This document shows positions 1-7,279 of a DNA stretch of 12,358 nt, piece by piece (position 1 is the stretch's first letter; each line of letters begins with the position of its first letter). The notes beneath the pieces were generated by a model. It had not been told where the DNA came from and ran no database searches. It worked only from the letters and a program-made list of their open reading frames with translations. The DNA comes from WHTB01 sp050699035 (lineage in GTDB: Bacteria > Actinomycetota > Actinomycetes > Propionibacteriales > Nocardioidaceae). A program made the position numbers and the translations under genes. The stretch covers positions 1 to 12,358 of the forward strand of contig JBOHDE010000111.1 in assembly GCA_050699035.1 (NCBI GenBank), written 5' to 3'.

Positions 1-399
1 CTCGACGGCGTCCCGGAGTCGGCGGTGATCGGCATCTCGTTGCTGGACGGCGGTGCCGTCGGGTTCGCCGTACTCGCCGCCGTGTTCATGTCGAACCTGC
101 CGGAGGCGCTGTCGTCGTCGGCCGGGATGCGCCAGGGCGGAGCGACCAGGACACACGTGCTCGTCGTCTGGACCGGCGTCGTCGCGGTGTGTGCTGTCGC
201 GGCCGCGCTGGGACAGGGTCTGCTGGACGGTGCGTCGGCGAACACGGTGGCGCTGATCCAGGCCTTCGCCGGTGGGGCGGTGCTCACCATGCTGGCCGAC
301 ACCATGATGCCGCAGGCGTTGAAGTACGGCGGCCGTGCCGTCGGCCTGTTCACCGTGCTGGGATTCGCGGCGGCGTACTTCCTCACGATCCTGGAGTGA
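1..399 (+). CDS. ZIP-like metal transporter, C-terminal fragment
   Basis: The reading frame is open from base 1 to the TGA at 397-399, so the 5' part of the gene is outside the window. The 132 visible residues begin LDGVPESAVIGISL. This resembles the conserved His/Asp-x-x-Pro-Glu segment of the metal-binding helix in ZIP-family divalent cation transporters and related membrane proteins. It is followed by a second conserved-looking stretch (FMSNLPEALSSSAGM) and three further hydrophobic segments, roughly residues 45-65, 78-95 and 107-130 of the visible part. The protein would sit in the cytoplasmic membrane, and metal transport is inferred from the family only. It lies upstream of the ilv leader and is followed by a small hairpin, so it is probably a separate transcription unit. 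A non-transporting ZIP-like homologue cannot be excluded. Confidence 0.72.
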   Translation, partial: LDGVPESAVIGISLLDGGAVGFAVLAAVFMSNLPEALSSSAGMRQGGATRTHVLVVWTGVVAVCAVAAALGQGLLDGASANTVALIQAFAGGAVLTMLADTMMPQALKYGGRAVGLFTVLGFAAAYFLTILE

Positions 400-408
400 G
401 CACCGGAG

Positions 409-427
409 TCTGGACGCGGAGTCCAGA
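409..427 (+). terminator. Small hairpin after the transporter gene
   Basis: TCTGGAC (409-415) and GTCCAGA (421-427) form a perfect 7-bp stem around a 5-nt loop, ten bases after the transporter stop codon. There is no T-tract. Many actinobacterial terminators lack one, so this is a plausible but weak terminator. Confidence 0.35.
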
Positions 428-451
428 TGGCGAGACAGGCAGGGGCGTTGC

Positions 452-481
452 TTGACGCACTCGGACGAACGGCGCGAATCT
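452..481 (+). promoter_or_regulatory. Probable promoter of the ilvBNC leader transcript
   Basis: TTGACG (452-457) matches five of six bases of the sigma-70 -35 consensus. With an 18-nt spacer it is followed by GAATCT (476-481), which keeps the most conserved A2 and T6 of the -10 box. Transcription would start about 7 nt later, at or next to the GTG at 488 that opens the leader peptide. The promoter and the proposed leaderless start therefore support each other. The -10 match is otherwise poor. Confidence 0.5.
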
Positions 482-487
482 TCTCTT

Positions 488-526
488 GTGCAGTCTCTCC
501 TCGTCGTAATCAGAAGGCGCGCCTAG
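488..526 (+). CDS. ilvB attenuator leader peptide (MQSLLVVIRRRA)
   Basis: This 12-codon ORF starts with GTG and ends with TAG at 524-526. It encodes Leu-Leu-Val-Val-Ile in a row (codons 4-8), so all three branched-chain amino acids are sampled, followed by Arg-Arg-Arg-Ala. Runs of BCAA codons in a short peptide ahead of ilvB are the hallmark of ribosome-mediated attenuation. Leader-peptide control of ilvB operons is known in Actinobacteria. There is no Shine-Dalgarno sequence, and the GTG falls where transcription should start from the promoter at 452-481, so translation is probably leaderless. The attenuator hairpin begins 30 nt after the stop codon. Exact start choice is an inference; the frame is open further upstream. 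Confidence 0.75.
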   Translation: MQSLLVVIRRRA

Positions 527-556
527 CCCGCGGTCACCACCGACAGGCAGCGCGTC

Positions 557-591
557 CCCCTCGTTCACCCATCCGGGTCGAGGGGTTTTTT
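557..591 (+). terminator. ilvB attenuator (intrinsic terminator)
   Basis: CCCCTCG (557-563) pairs perfectly with CGAGGGG (579-585). An inner ACCC/GGGT stem (567-570 with 575-578) closes a 4-nt loop. Six T residues follow directly (586-591). This is a textbook rho-independent terminator, and it lies between a BCAA-codon leader peptide and ilvB. The leader Leu codons CTCCTCG (497-503) could also pair with the 3' arm (579-585), counting one G-U pair. GGCGCGC near the leader stop could pair with GCGCGTC (550-556). Alternative folds that respond to ribosome position are therefore possible. Which fold serves as antiterminator is not settled by eye. Confidence 0.85.
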
Positions 592-627
592 GTTGCGACG
601 ATTCGACACCACATGAGGAAGGCCACG

Positions 628-2382
628 ATGAGTGAGCAGGTGACCGGGGCTCAGAGTCTGATCCGCGCGCTGGAACACGCGGGGGTCGACACCGTATTCG
701 GCATCCCCGGCGGCGCGATCCTCCCGGCGTACGACCCGCTCTTCGACTCCGAGCAGATCCGGCACATCCTCGTCCGTCACGAGCAGGGCGCCGGGCATGC
801 GGCGCAGGGCTACGCCGCGACCACTGGCAAGGTCGGCGTGTGCATGGCGACGTCGGGGCCGGGCGCCACCAACCTGGTCACCCCGCTCGCGGACGCGCAC
901 ATGGACTCCGTGCCGATCGTCGCGATCACCGGCCAGGTGGCGTCCGGTGCGATCGGCTCCGACGCGTTCCAGGAAGCCGACATCCGCGGCATCACGATGC
1001 CGATCACCAAGCACAGCTACCTCGTCACAGACCCCGCCGAGATCCCGCGGACGATCGCCGAGGCGTTCCACATCGCGTCGACGGGTCGGCCCGGGCCGGT
1101 GCTGGTCGACGTCGCCAAGGACGCCCTGCAGAAGATGACCACGTTCGAGTGGCCGACCCAGATCGCGCTGCTCGGCTACCGTCCGGTGACCCGACCGCAC
1201 GGCAAGCAGGTGCGCGAGGCCGCCAAGCTGATGCTGGAGTCGTCCCGCCCCGTCCTGTACGTCGGCGGTGGGGTCGTTCGGGCGAACGCGGCGAAGGAAC
1301 TCCGGGTCCTCGCCGAGATGACCGGTATCCCCGTCGTCACGACGCTGATGGCCCGAGGCGCGTTCCCCGACAGCCACCACCAGCACCTCGGTATGCCAGG
1401 GATGCACGGGTCCGTCGCGGCCGTCTCGGCGCTGCAGCGCAGCGACCTGATCATCTCGCTGGGCGCCCGCTTCGACGACCGGGTGACCGGCCGGCTGGAC
1501 TCGTTCGCGCCGTACGCCAAGGTCATCCACGCCGACATCGACCCGGCGGAGATCTCCAAGAACCGGGTGGCCGACGTGCCGATCGTCGGCGACGCACGGG
1601 AGACCATCGCCGACCTGGTGGTGGCGCTGAAGGCCGAGCACGACAACGGCCGGCGCGGCGACTACTCGGGCTGGCTGCAGGTGACGCGGTCGTGGTGCGA
1701 CCGCTACCCGCTCGGCTACGACGAGCCGGACGACGGTTCGCTGGCGCCGCAGCACGTGATCAAGCGGATCGGCGAGATCGCCGGCACGGACGCGATCTAC
1801 ACCGCCGGCGTCGGGCAGCATCAGATGTGGGCGACGCACTTCATCCCGTACGAGCAGCCGGGACACTGGGTCAACTCCGGGGGCCTCGGCACGATGGGCT
1901 TCGCCGTCCCCGCGGCGATGGGCGCCAAGCAGGGCAACCCCGACACGACGGTCTGGGCGATCGACGGCGACGGCTGCTTCCAGATGACCAACCAGGAGCT
2001 GGCGACCTGCGCGGTCGAGGGCATCCCGATCAAGGTCGCGGTGATCAACAACTCGGCGCTCGGCATGGTGCGGCAGTGGCAGACGCTGTTCTACGACAGC
2101 CGCTACTCCAGCACCGACCTGCACCATTCGCGTACGCAGGAACGCATCCCCAACTTCGCCAAGCTGGCCGAGGCGATGGGCTGCGTGGGACTGCAGTGCG
2201 AGAAGCCCGACGACGTCGACGCGGTGATCGAGAAGGCGATGTCGATCAACGACCGGCCGGTGGTGGTCGACTTCCTGGTCAACCGCGACGCCATGGTGTG
2301 GCCGATGGTCGCCGCCGGCACCAGCAACGACGACATCCAGATCGCGCGAGACATGGCGCCCGACTTCGAGGTTGACGAGTAA
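628..2382 (+). CDS. ilvB: Acetolactate synthase (AHAS), large catalytic subunit
   Basis: IlvB condenses two pyruvates to 2-acetolactate (Val/Leu route), or pyruvate with 2-oxobutyrate to 2-aceto-2-hydroxybutyrate (Ile route), in the cytoplasm. It uses ThDP, Mg2+ and FAD. The 584-residue length is normal for the family. Visible signatures are the N-terminal ThDP-domain segment RHEQGAGHAAQGYA, whose catalytic glutamate is E52, and SGPGATN shortly after it. A central FAD-type domain follows (about 190-340). The C-terminal ThDP/Mg motif runs from GDG at 447-449 to NN at 474-475. The ATG at 628 has a strong Shine-Dalgarno, GAGGAAGG (615-622), at 5-nt spacing. An in-frame ATG at 613 overlaps that site and is less likely. 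The stop codon overlaps the ilvN start by one base, which suggests translational coupling and fits a two-subunit enzyme. Expression is probably set by the upstream attenuator. Confidence 0.97.
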   Translation: MSEQVTGAQSLIRALEHAGVDTVFGIPGGAILPAYDPLFDSEQIRHILVRHEQGAGHAAQGYAATTGKVGVCMATSGPGATNLVTPLADAHMDSVPIVAITGQVASGAIGSDAFQEADIRGITMPITKHSYLVTDPAEIPRTIAEAFHIASTGRPGPVLVDVAKDALQKMTTFEWPTQIALLGYRPVTRPHGKQVREAAKLMLESSRPVLYVGGGVVRANAAKELRVLAEMTGIPVVTTLMARGAFPDSHHQHLGMPGMHGSVAAVSALQRSDLIISLGARFDDRVTGRLDSFAPYAKVIHADIDPAEISKNRVADVPIVGDARETIADLVVALKAEHDNGRRGDYSGWLQVTRSWCDRYPLGYDEPDDGSLAPQHVIKRIGEIAGTDAIYTAGVGQHQMWATHFIPYEQPGHWVNSGGLGTMGFAVPAAMGAKQGNPDTTVWAIDGDGCFQMTNQELATCAVEGIPIKVAVINNSALGMVRQWQTLFYDSRYSSTDLHHSRTQERIPNFAKLAEAMGCVGLQCEKPDDVDAVIEKAMSINDRPVVVDFLVNRDAMVWPMVAAGTSNDDIQIARDMAPDFEVDE

Positions 2383-2906
2383 TGAGCAAACACACCCTGT
2401 CCGTCCTCGTCGAGAACCAGCCCGGTGTGCTGGCCCGGGTGGCGTCGCTGTTCTCCCGCCGCGGGTTCAACATCGACTCGCTCGCGGTCGGCCCGACGGA
2501 GTACAGCACGATCTCCCGGATGACCATCGTGGTCAACGTCGAGGACCTCCCGCTCGAGCAGGTCACCAAGCAGCTCAACAAGCTGGTCAACGTGATCAAG
2601 ATCGTCGAGCTCGAGCCGTCGTCGACGGTCCAGCGTGAGTTGCTGCTGGTCAAGGTCCGCGCCGACGCCGCCACTCGTGGCCAGGTGCTCGAGACCATCC
2701 AGCTGTTCCGTGCCAAGGTGGTCGACGTGTCCACCGAGGCGGTGACCGTCGAGATCACTGGCAACAGCGAGAAGCTCGACGCCTTCTTGAAGGTGATGGA
2801 GCCCTTCGGCATCCGCGAGCTGGTCCAGTCGGGCATGGTCGCGATCAGCCGAGGCGGCCGCTCGATCACCGACCGTTCCCTGCGCCCCGTCAGCCAGCCG
2901 GCCTGA
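2382..2906 (+). CDS. ilvN: Acetolactate synthase, small regulatory subunit
   Basis: This 174-residue protein is the regulatory partner of IlvB. In the family it raises catalytic activity and confers feedback inhibition by branched-chain amino acids, usually valine. The N-terminal ACT domain (about residues 4-76) opens with HTLSVLVENQPGVLARVASL and GFNIDSLAVG, a typical ligand-binding ACT pattern. The C-terminal domain (about 85-160) matches the ALS small-subunit C-terminal region, including ELLLVKV and EITGNSEKLDAFL. The ATG shares its A with the last base of the ilvB TAA stop, so the two genes are probably translationally coupled. The ilvC ribosome binding site follows 40-odd bases after the stop with no terminator between, which implies one ilvBNC transcript. 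Confidence 0.96.
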   Translation: MSKHTLSVLVENQPGVLARVASLFSRRGFNIDSLAVGPTEYSTISRMTIVVNVEDLPLEQVTKQLNKLVNVIKIVELEPSSTVQRELLLVKVRADAATRGQVLETIQLFRAKVVDVSTEAVTVEITGNSEKLDAFLKVMEPFGIRELVQSGMVAISRGGRSITDRSLRPVSQPA

Positions 2907-2962
2907 CCGGGCACCCGTACCCGACAACCTGAGAACGCACCTACACCTGAAGGAGCGCCCCC

Positions 2963-3994
2963 GTGGCAGCAGAGATGTTCTATGACGACAACGCCGACCT
3001 CGGCCTGGTCCAGGGGCGCAACGTCGCCGTCCTCGGCTATGGCAGCCAGGGACATGCGCACGCGCTGTCGCTGCGCGACTCTGGCGTCGACGTCCGCGTC
3101 GGCCTGCTCGAAGGTTCGAAGAGCCGGCCCAAGGCCGAGGCCGAGGGGCTGCGGGTCGTGACGCCGTACGAGGCCTGCGAGGAGGCCGACCTGATCGTCA
3201 TCCTCGCGCCCGACCATGTGCAGCGCGGGCTGTACAAGGAGGCCGTCGAGCCCAACCTGGTCGAGGGCGACGCACTGTTCTTCGGGCACGGTTTCAACAT
3301 CCGCTTCGGTTACATCAAGCCGCCGGCCGGGGTCGACGTCGCGATGGTGGCGCCGAAGGGACCGGGCCACTTGGTCCGGCGCGAGTTCGCCGAGGGGCGC
3401 GGCGTGCCCGTCCTCCTTGCCGTGGAGCAGGACGCGTCCGGCAAGGCGTGGGACCTGGCCCTCTCGTACGCCAAGGGCATCGGCGGGCTGCGCGCCGGCG
3501 GCATCAAGACGACGTTCACCGAGGAGACCGAGACCGACCTGTTCGGTGAGCAGGCGGTGCTGTGCGGAGGTGCCTCGGCGCTGGTGCAGGCCGGGTACGA
3601 GACGCTCGTCGACGCCGGCTACCAGCCCGAGGTGGCGTACTTCGAGTGCCTGCACGAGCTCAAGCTGATCGTCGACCTGATGTACGAGGGCGGCATCGCC
3701 AAGCAGCGTTGGTCGGTCTCCGACACCGCCGAGTACGGCGACTACGTGTCGGGACCACGGATCATCGACGAGTCGGTGAAGCAGCGGATGGGTGAGGTGC
3801 TGGTCGACATCAAGTCGGGCGCGTTCGCCGAGCGGTTCATCAAGGACCAAGACGCCGGTGCGCCGGAGTTCACGGCGTTCCGCGAGGCCGCCCAGAAGCA
3901 CCCGATCGAGGACACCGGGCGGGACCTGCGCAAGCTGATGAGCTGGGTGAAGTCGCACGACTCCGACTACACCGAGGGCTCGTCGGCCCGCTGA
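2963..3994 (+). CDS. ilvC: Ketol-acid reductoisomerase, class I
   Basis: IlvC isomerises and reduces acetolactate or acetohydroxybutyrate with NAD(P)H and Mg2+, giving the dihydroxy acids of Val/Leu and Ile synthesis. At 343 residues it is the short class I form. The Rossmann motif GYGSQGHAHA starts at G25. The cofactor-specificity loop that follows (about residues 48-62) contains EGSKSRPK; its Ser and Lys/Arg residues suggest NADPH use. H109 sits in the FGHGFNI segment. The metal ligands are visible: D192 and E196 (ETDLFGEQ), and E228 and E232 (FECLHELKL) in the C-terminal knotted domain. The GTG start at 2963 has a clear Shine-Dalgarno, GAAGGAG (2949-2955), at 7-nt spacing. It is the third gene of the ilvBNC unit. 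The 56-bp gap from ilvN shows no terminator or promoter. Confidence 0.97.
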   Translation: MAAEMFYDDNADLGLVQGRNVAVLGYGSQGHAHALSLRDSGVDVRVGLLEGSKSRPKAEAEGLRVVTPYEACEEADLIVILAPDHVQRGLYKEAVEPNLVEGDALFFGHGFNIRFGYIKPPAGVDVAMVAPKGPGHLVRREFAEGRGVPVLLAVEQDASGKAWDLALSYAKGIGGLRAGGIKTTFTEETETDLFGEQAVLCGGASALVQAGYETLVDAGYQPEVAYFECLHELKLIVDLMYEGGIAKQRWSVSDTAEYGDYVSGPRIIDESVKQRMGEVLVDIKSGAFAERFIKDQDAGAPEFTAFREAAQKHPIEDTGRDLRKLMSWVKSHDSDYTEGSSAR

Positions 3995-4038
3995 CGTCCC
4001 ACCGGGCGAGCCACACCAGCCGCCGGGTGCAGGTCGGT

Positions 4039-4044
4039 TAGACT
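4039..4044 (+). promoter_or_regulatory. Possible -10 box for serA in the ilvC-serA gap
   Basis: TAGACT lies in the 115-bp gap between ilvC and serA and matches the actinobacterial TANNNT pattern. It would give a 5' leader of about 60 nt. No convincing -35 is seen at 17-18 nt spacing, and I see no strong hairpin in the gap. serA could have its own promoter as well as read-through from ilvBNC. Confidence 0.35.
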
Positions 4045-4109
4045 CGGCGGCGCGGGCACAGCGTCGTGCGCAGATCACTCCAACGAAACGACAGCTGAAG
4101 GACGTCTCC

Positions 4110-5699
4110 GTGAGCAAGCCCGTCGTACTCATCGCCGAAGAGCTCAGCCCGGCCACGGTCGAGGCGCTCGGCCCTGACTTCGAGGTCCGCGCCTGCAACG
4201 GTGCCGACCGGGCCGAGCTGCTGCCCGCGATCGCCGACGCCGACGCGATCCTGGTGCGCAGCGCGACGAAGGTCGACGCCGAGGCGCTGCGGGCCGCCAC
4301 CCGGCTCAAGGTCGTCGCCCGCGCCGGTGTCGGCCTCGACAACGTCGACGTCAAGGCCGCGACGCAGAACGGCGTGATGGTCGTCAACGCACCGACGTCC
4401 AACATCATCAGCGCCGCCGAGCTGGCCGTCGGCCTGCTGCTCGCCGCCGCCCGCCACATCGCCCCCGCCAACGACGCTCTCAAGCAGGGCGAGTGGAAGC
4501 GCAGCAAGTACTCCGGGGTCGAGCTGTACGAGAAGACCGTCGGCATCGTCGGCCTCGGCCGGATCGGCGTGCTGGTGGCCCAGCGGCTGTCAGCCTTCGG
4601 CATGAACGTCGTCGCCTACGACCCGTACGTGCAGCCGGGCCGCGCGGCCCAGATGGGGGTCCGGCTGGTCGGGCTCGACGAGCTGCTCGAACAGGCCGAC
4701 TTCATCTCGGTGCACCTGCCGAAGACGCCGGAGACCCTCGGCCTGATCGGCGACGAGCAGCTGCACAAGGTCAAGCCGAGCGTCATCGTGGTCAACGCCG
4801 CCCGCGGCGGCATCGTGGACGAGACCGCGCTGCACGCTGCCCTCAAGGAGGGCCGTGTCGCCGGCGCCGGGGTGGACGTGTTCGCCGCCGAGCCGTGCAC
4901 CGACTCTCCGCTGTTCGAGTTCGAGTCGGTCGTCGCGACCCCGCACCTCGGCGCCTCCACCGACGAGGCCCAGGAGAAGGCCGGCGTCGCGGTCGCCAAG
5001 TCCGTACGCCTGGCGCTGGCCGGCGAGCTCGTCCCGGACGCGGTCAACGTGCAGGGCGGCGTGATCGCCGAGGACGTGCGCCCCGGCATCCCGCTCACCG
5101 AGAAGCTGGGCCGGATCTTCACCGCCCTGGCGGGCGGCGTCGCCCAGCAGCTCGACGTCGAGGTCCGCGGCGAGATCACCCAGTACGACGTCAAGGTGCT
5201 CGAACTGGCTGCCCTCAAGGGCGTATTCGGCGACGTCGTCGAGGAGCAGGTGTCGTACGTCAACGCGCCGCTGCTCGCCGCGGAGCGCGGGCTCGAGGTG
5301 CGGCTGGTCACCGACCCGGAGAGCCCCGACCACCGCAACCTGGTGACGCTGCGCGGCACGCTGGCCGACGGCAGCCAGGTGTCGGTCGGCGGCACCCTGG
5401 TCGGCATCCACCAGAAGGAGCGGCTGGTCGAGGTGGACGGGTTCGACATCGAGATCGACCCGACGGACCACGTGGCGTTCCTGCGGTACGCCGACCGTCC
5501 GGGCATGGTCGGCACGGTCGGCAACATCTTGGGAGAGGCCGACGTCAACATCGCCGGGATGCAGGTCAGCCGCGACCGCAAGGGCGGCCACGCGCTGGTC
5601 GCCATGACGGTCGACTCCGCGATCCCGCCGCCGGTGCTGGACGAGATCGCCACCGCCATCTCGGCCGAGTCGGTGCGCACCGTGGACCTCACCGACTGA
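4110..5699 (+). CDS. serA: D-3-phosphoglycerate dehydrogenase (ACT-containing)
   Basis: SerA oxidises 3-phosphoglycerate to 3-phosphohydroxypyruvate with NAD+, the first step of serine synthesis. The 529-residue length matches the long type I enzyme of mycobacteria and relatives. The substrate-binding domain (about 1-98 and 285-315) surrounds an NAD domain (about 99-284) with GLGRIG at 148-153. The catalytic set is visible as R232 (NAARGGIVD), E261 (AAEPCTDSPLF) and H279 (TPHLGAS). An allosteric substrate-binding (ASB) domain follows at about 320-450. An ACT domain closes the protein (about 455-529: VAFLRYADRPGMVGTVGNIL), the usual site of serine feedback. The GTG start has an AAGGA Shine-Dalgarno at 4098-4102. 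It follows ilvC in the same direction, a grouping common in Actinobacteria. The palindrome at 5712 probably ends its transcript. Confidence 0.96.
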   Translation: MSKPVVLIAEELSPATVEALGPDFEVRACNGADRAELLPAIADADAILVRSATKVDAEALRAATRLKVVARAGVGLDNVDVKAATQNGVMVVNAPTSNIISAAELAVGLLLAAARHIAPANDALKQGEWKRSKYSGVELYEKTVGIVGLGRIGVLVAQRLSAFGMNVVAYDPYVQPGRAAQMGVRLVGLDELLEQADFISVHLPKTPETLGLIGDEQLHKVKPSVIVVNAARGGIVDETALHAALKEGRVAGAGVDVFAAEPCTDSPLFEFESVVATPHLGASTDEAQEKAGVAVAKSVRLALAGELVPDAVNVQGGVIAEDVRPGIPLTEKLGRIFTALAGGVAQQLDVEVRGEITQYDVKVLELAALKGVFGDVVEEQVSYVNAPLLAAERGLEVRLVTDPESPDHRNLVTLRGTLADGSQVSVGGTLVGIHQKERLVEVDGFDIEIDPTDHVAFLRYADRPGMVGTVGNILGEADVNIAGMQVSRDRKGGHALVAMTVDSAIPPPVLDEIATAISAESVRTVDLTD

Positions 5700-5711
5700 C
5701 CCCCCGTCCCT

Positions 5712-5778
5712 CCCGTTGAGTGTGACGTTTTCGACGGACACGCCGGCGTGTCGCGTCGAAGACGTCACACTCAACGGG
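5712..5778. repeat. 67-bp near-perfect palindrome; likely bidirectional terminator
   Basis: The left arm (5712-5744, 33 nt) and right arm (5745-5778, 34 nt) are reverse complements of each other except for one mismatch (a G-T opposition in RNA) and one single-base bulge. The outer part is CCCGTTGAGTGTGACGT against ACGTCACACTCAACGGG. The centre is GACACGCC/GGCGTGTC with no loop bases between the arms. It fills almost the whole 81-bp gap between the serA stop (5699) and the end of the convergent mocR gene (5781), so it would end transcription in both directions. It is much longer than a terminator needs to be and lacks T-tracts, so it may instead be, or derive from, a dispersed palindromic repeat of the REP type. 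Copy number cannot be judged from this window. Confidence 0.9.
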
Positions 5779-5780
5779 GG

Positions 5781-7217
5781 TTAGGCGACCCAGGGGCGGC
5801 GGCGACTGGTGGCGCTGCGCCGTCGGCGGGCCTCGGACCAGGCCACCGCGATCGCCCCGACGGCCGCGCGCAACGTGTCCGGTTCCAGCGTGTAGGGAAG
5901 CCGGATGAACCGCTCGAGCCCGCCCTCGACGGCGAACCGCGGCCCGGACGCCAGCAGCACCCCGTGCCGCTCGGCCGCCGCGGCGAGCGCGCTGGACAGT
6001 GGCTCGGGCAGCTCGCACCACAGCGCCAGACCTCCGGCCGGAAGGGCGAACCGCCAGTCCGGCAGCTGCTCGGCCAGCGCCGCGGCCAGCGCCGCGCGGG
6101 ACGCGGTCAGCTGCTGCCGCCGCGCCGCGAGCATCGCCTCGCGCTGACGCAGCAGGTGGACGAGCACGAGCTGCTCCAGCACCGGTGCTCCGAGGTCGAG
6201 GCTGAGCCGGGCCTCGGTGACGGCGCCGACCCGGTCGTGCGGAGCCCGCAGCCAGCCGATCCGCAGGCCGCCCCAGAAACTCTTGCTGGCTGTGCCGACC
6301 GTGAGCGTGGTGGACGCGAAGGTCGCCATCGGGGCGGCCTGGCCGGCGTCGCCCAGCCCGAGCTCGACCATCGTCTCGTCGACGATCGCGGTCGTCCCCG
6401 CGTCCCGCAGCGACCGTGCCACCCGGGCCCGGGTGCGATCGGGCATCAGCGCGCCAGTCGGGTTGTGGAAGTCGGGGATCAGCAGCGCGGCGGTGGCCCG
6501 GGTACGCCGCAGGGCGCCGTCGAGCACCTCGGGGTCCGGCCCGGACGGCTCGACCGGCACCCCGACCAGCCGCGCGCCCGAGCGTCGTAGGGCCGCGATG
6601 GCGTTCGGATAGGTCGGGGTCTCGACCAGGACCCGGTCGGCGACGCCGGCGAGGGTGCGGGCGGCGACCGCCACCCCGGCCAGTGCGCCCGTCGTCACGA
6701 TGATCTGGTCCGGCTCGGTCGGCAGACCGCGCTCGGCGAACCGCTCGGCCAGCGCCTCGCGCAGCGCCGGCAGGCCGGTGGGGTAGTAGCCGCTGCCCGC
6801 CAGGTAGGCGGGCAGCTCGTCGAGCGCCTCGGCGTACGCCTGGGCGGTGCCGGGCGGAGCGGCCGGTGCCGCACAGGTCAGGTCGATGAACGACGTGTCC
6901 TGCCCGCTCGGCATCAGCACGTTGCTGGTCGGCGGCTGCGGCCCGCCCGGCAGGGTCGCCACGCTGCCCGAGCCTCGGCGGGAGCTGAGGTAGCCGCGGT
7001 CGCGCAGTTCCGCGTACGACCGGGCGACGGTCGTGCGGCTGACCCCGAGGGCGGCGGTCAGCTCCCGCTCGCTGGGGAGCCGGGTGCCGTACAGGATGCG
7101 GCCGTCGGCGATCAGCAGCCGGAGGCCGTCCGCGATCGCCTGGTACGCGGGGGAGCCGTCGACGGCCGACCCGAGCAGCGCGGCGAGGTGGGTGGCGGGG
7201 AGATGTCGGGCAGCCAT
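5781..7217 (-). CDS. MocR-type regulator (GntR wHTH + aminotransferase fold), YczR-like
   Basis: The 478-residue product joins a GntR-type winged helix-turn-helix (about 23-86, with RLPSERELTAALGVSRTTVARSY) to a fold-type I aminotransferase-like domain (about 110-470). The PLP-binding lysine is K312 in GTASKSFWGGLRIGW. Such MocR proteins use PLP or an amino-acid-PLP adduct as effector and normally regulate a divergent neighbour. Here the divergent neighbour encodes a YczE-like membrane protein, the pairing that defines the YczR group, so I infer that role. The ATG at 7215-7217 was chosen because longer starts would run into the divergent gene's start at 7280 and add low-quality N-terminal residues. 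The 3' end abuts the 67-bp palindrome. It is unlikely to be a true aminotransferase, given the DNA-binding domain. Confidence 0.9.
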   Translation of the reverse strand: MAARHLPATHLAALLGSAVDGSPAYQAIADGLRLLIADGRILYGTRLPSERELTAALGVSRTTVARSYAELRDRGYLSSRRGSGSVATLPGGPQPPTSNVLMPSGQDTSFIDLTCAAPAAPPGTAQAYAEALDELPAYLAGSGYYPTGLPALREALAERFAERGLPTEPDQIIVTTGALAGVAVAARTLAGVADRVLVETPTYPNAIAALRRSGARLVGVPVEPSGPDPEVLDGALRRTRATAALLIPDFHNPTGALMPDRTRARVARSLRDAGTTAIVDETMVELGLGDAGQAAPMATFASTTLTVGTASKSFWGGLRIGWLRAPHDRVGAVTEARLSLDLGAPVLEQLVLVHLLRQREAMLAARRQQLTASRAALAAALAEQLPDWRFALPAGGLALWCELPEPLSSALAAAAERHGVLLASGPRFAVEGGLERFIRLPYTLEPDTLRAAVGAIAVAWSEARRRRSATSRRRPWVA

Positions 7218-7279
7218 GCAGTCCACTGTCCCAGAGGTGGACCTTTGATACCAGGCCAATCTGTCGGAGGCTGGTCGCC
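7218..7279. promoter_or_regulatory. Divergent mocR/yczE control region with inverted repeat
   Basis: The 62-bp gap between the two divergent starts must hold both promoters. GTCCAC (7221-7226) and GTGGAC (7237-7242) are a perfect inverted repeat with a 10-bp spacer, so their centres are 16 bp apart. This is a candidate operator for the MocR protein, placed close to its own start codon. On the + strand, CAATCT (7257-7262) is a weak -10-like sequence. GGAGG (7266-7270) is the yczE Shine-Dalgarno at 9-nt spacing. No convincing mocR promoter was seen. Confidence 0.5.

Noticed and set aside
427..627. N-terminal extension of ilvB from an in-frame ATG at 427
   Set aside because: The extension would read through the leader peptide, the attenuator hairpin and its T-tract and gives non-AHAS residues. 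The ATG at 628 has a strong Shine-Dalgarno and yields the normal family length.
565..2127. 520-codon open frame on the minus strand opposite ilvB
   Set aside because: It is a high-GC antisense shadow. The translation is Arg/Asp/Val-rich without recognisable motifs, while the + strand is clearly ilvB.
2279..4603. 774-codon open frame on the minus strand opposite ilvN, ilvC and the start of serA
   Set aside because: It crosses three well-supported genes and their intergenic gaps and has no domain-like features. It is open only because of G/C-rich codon bias.
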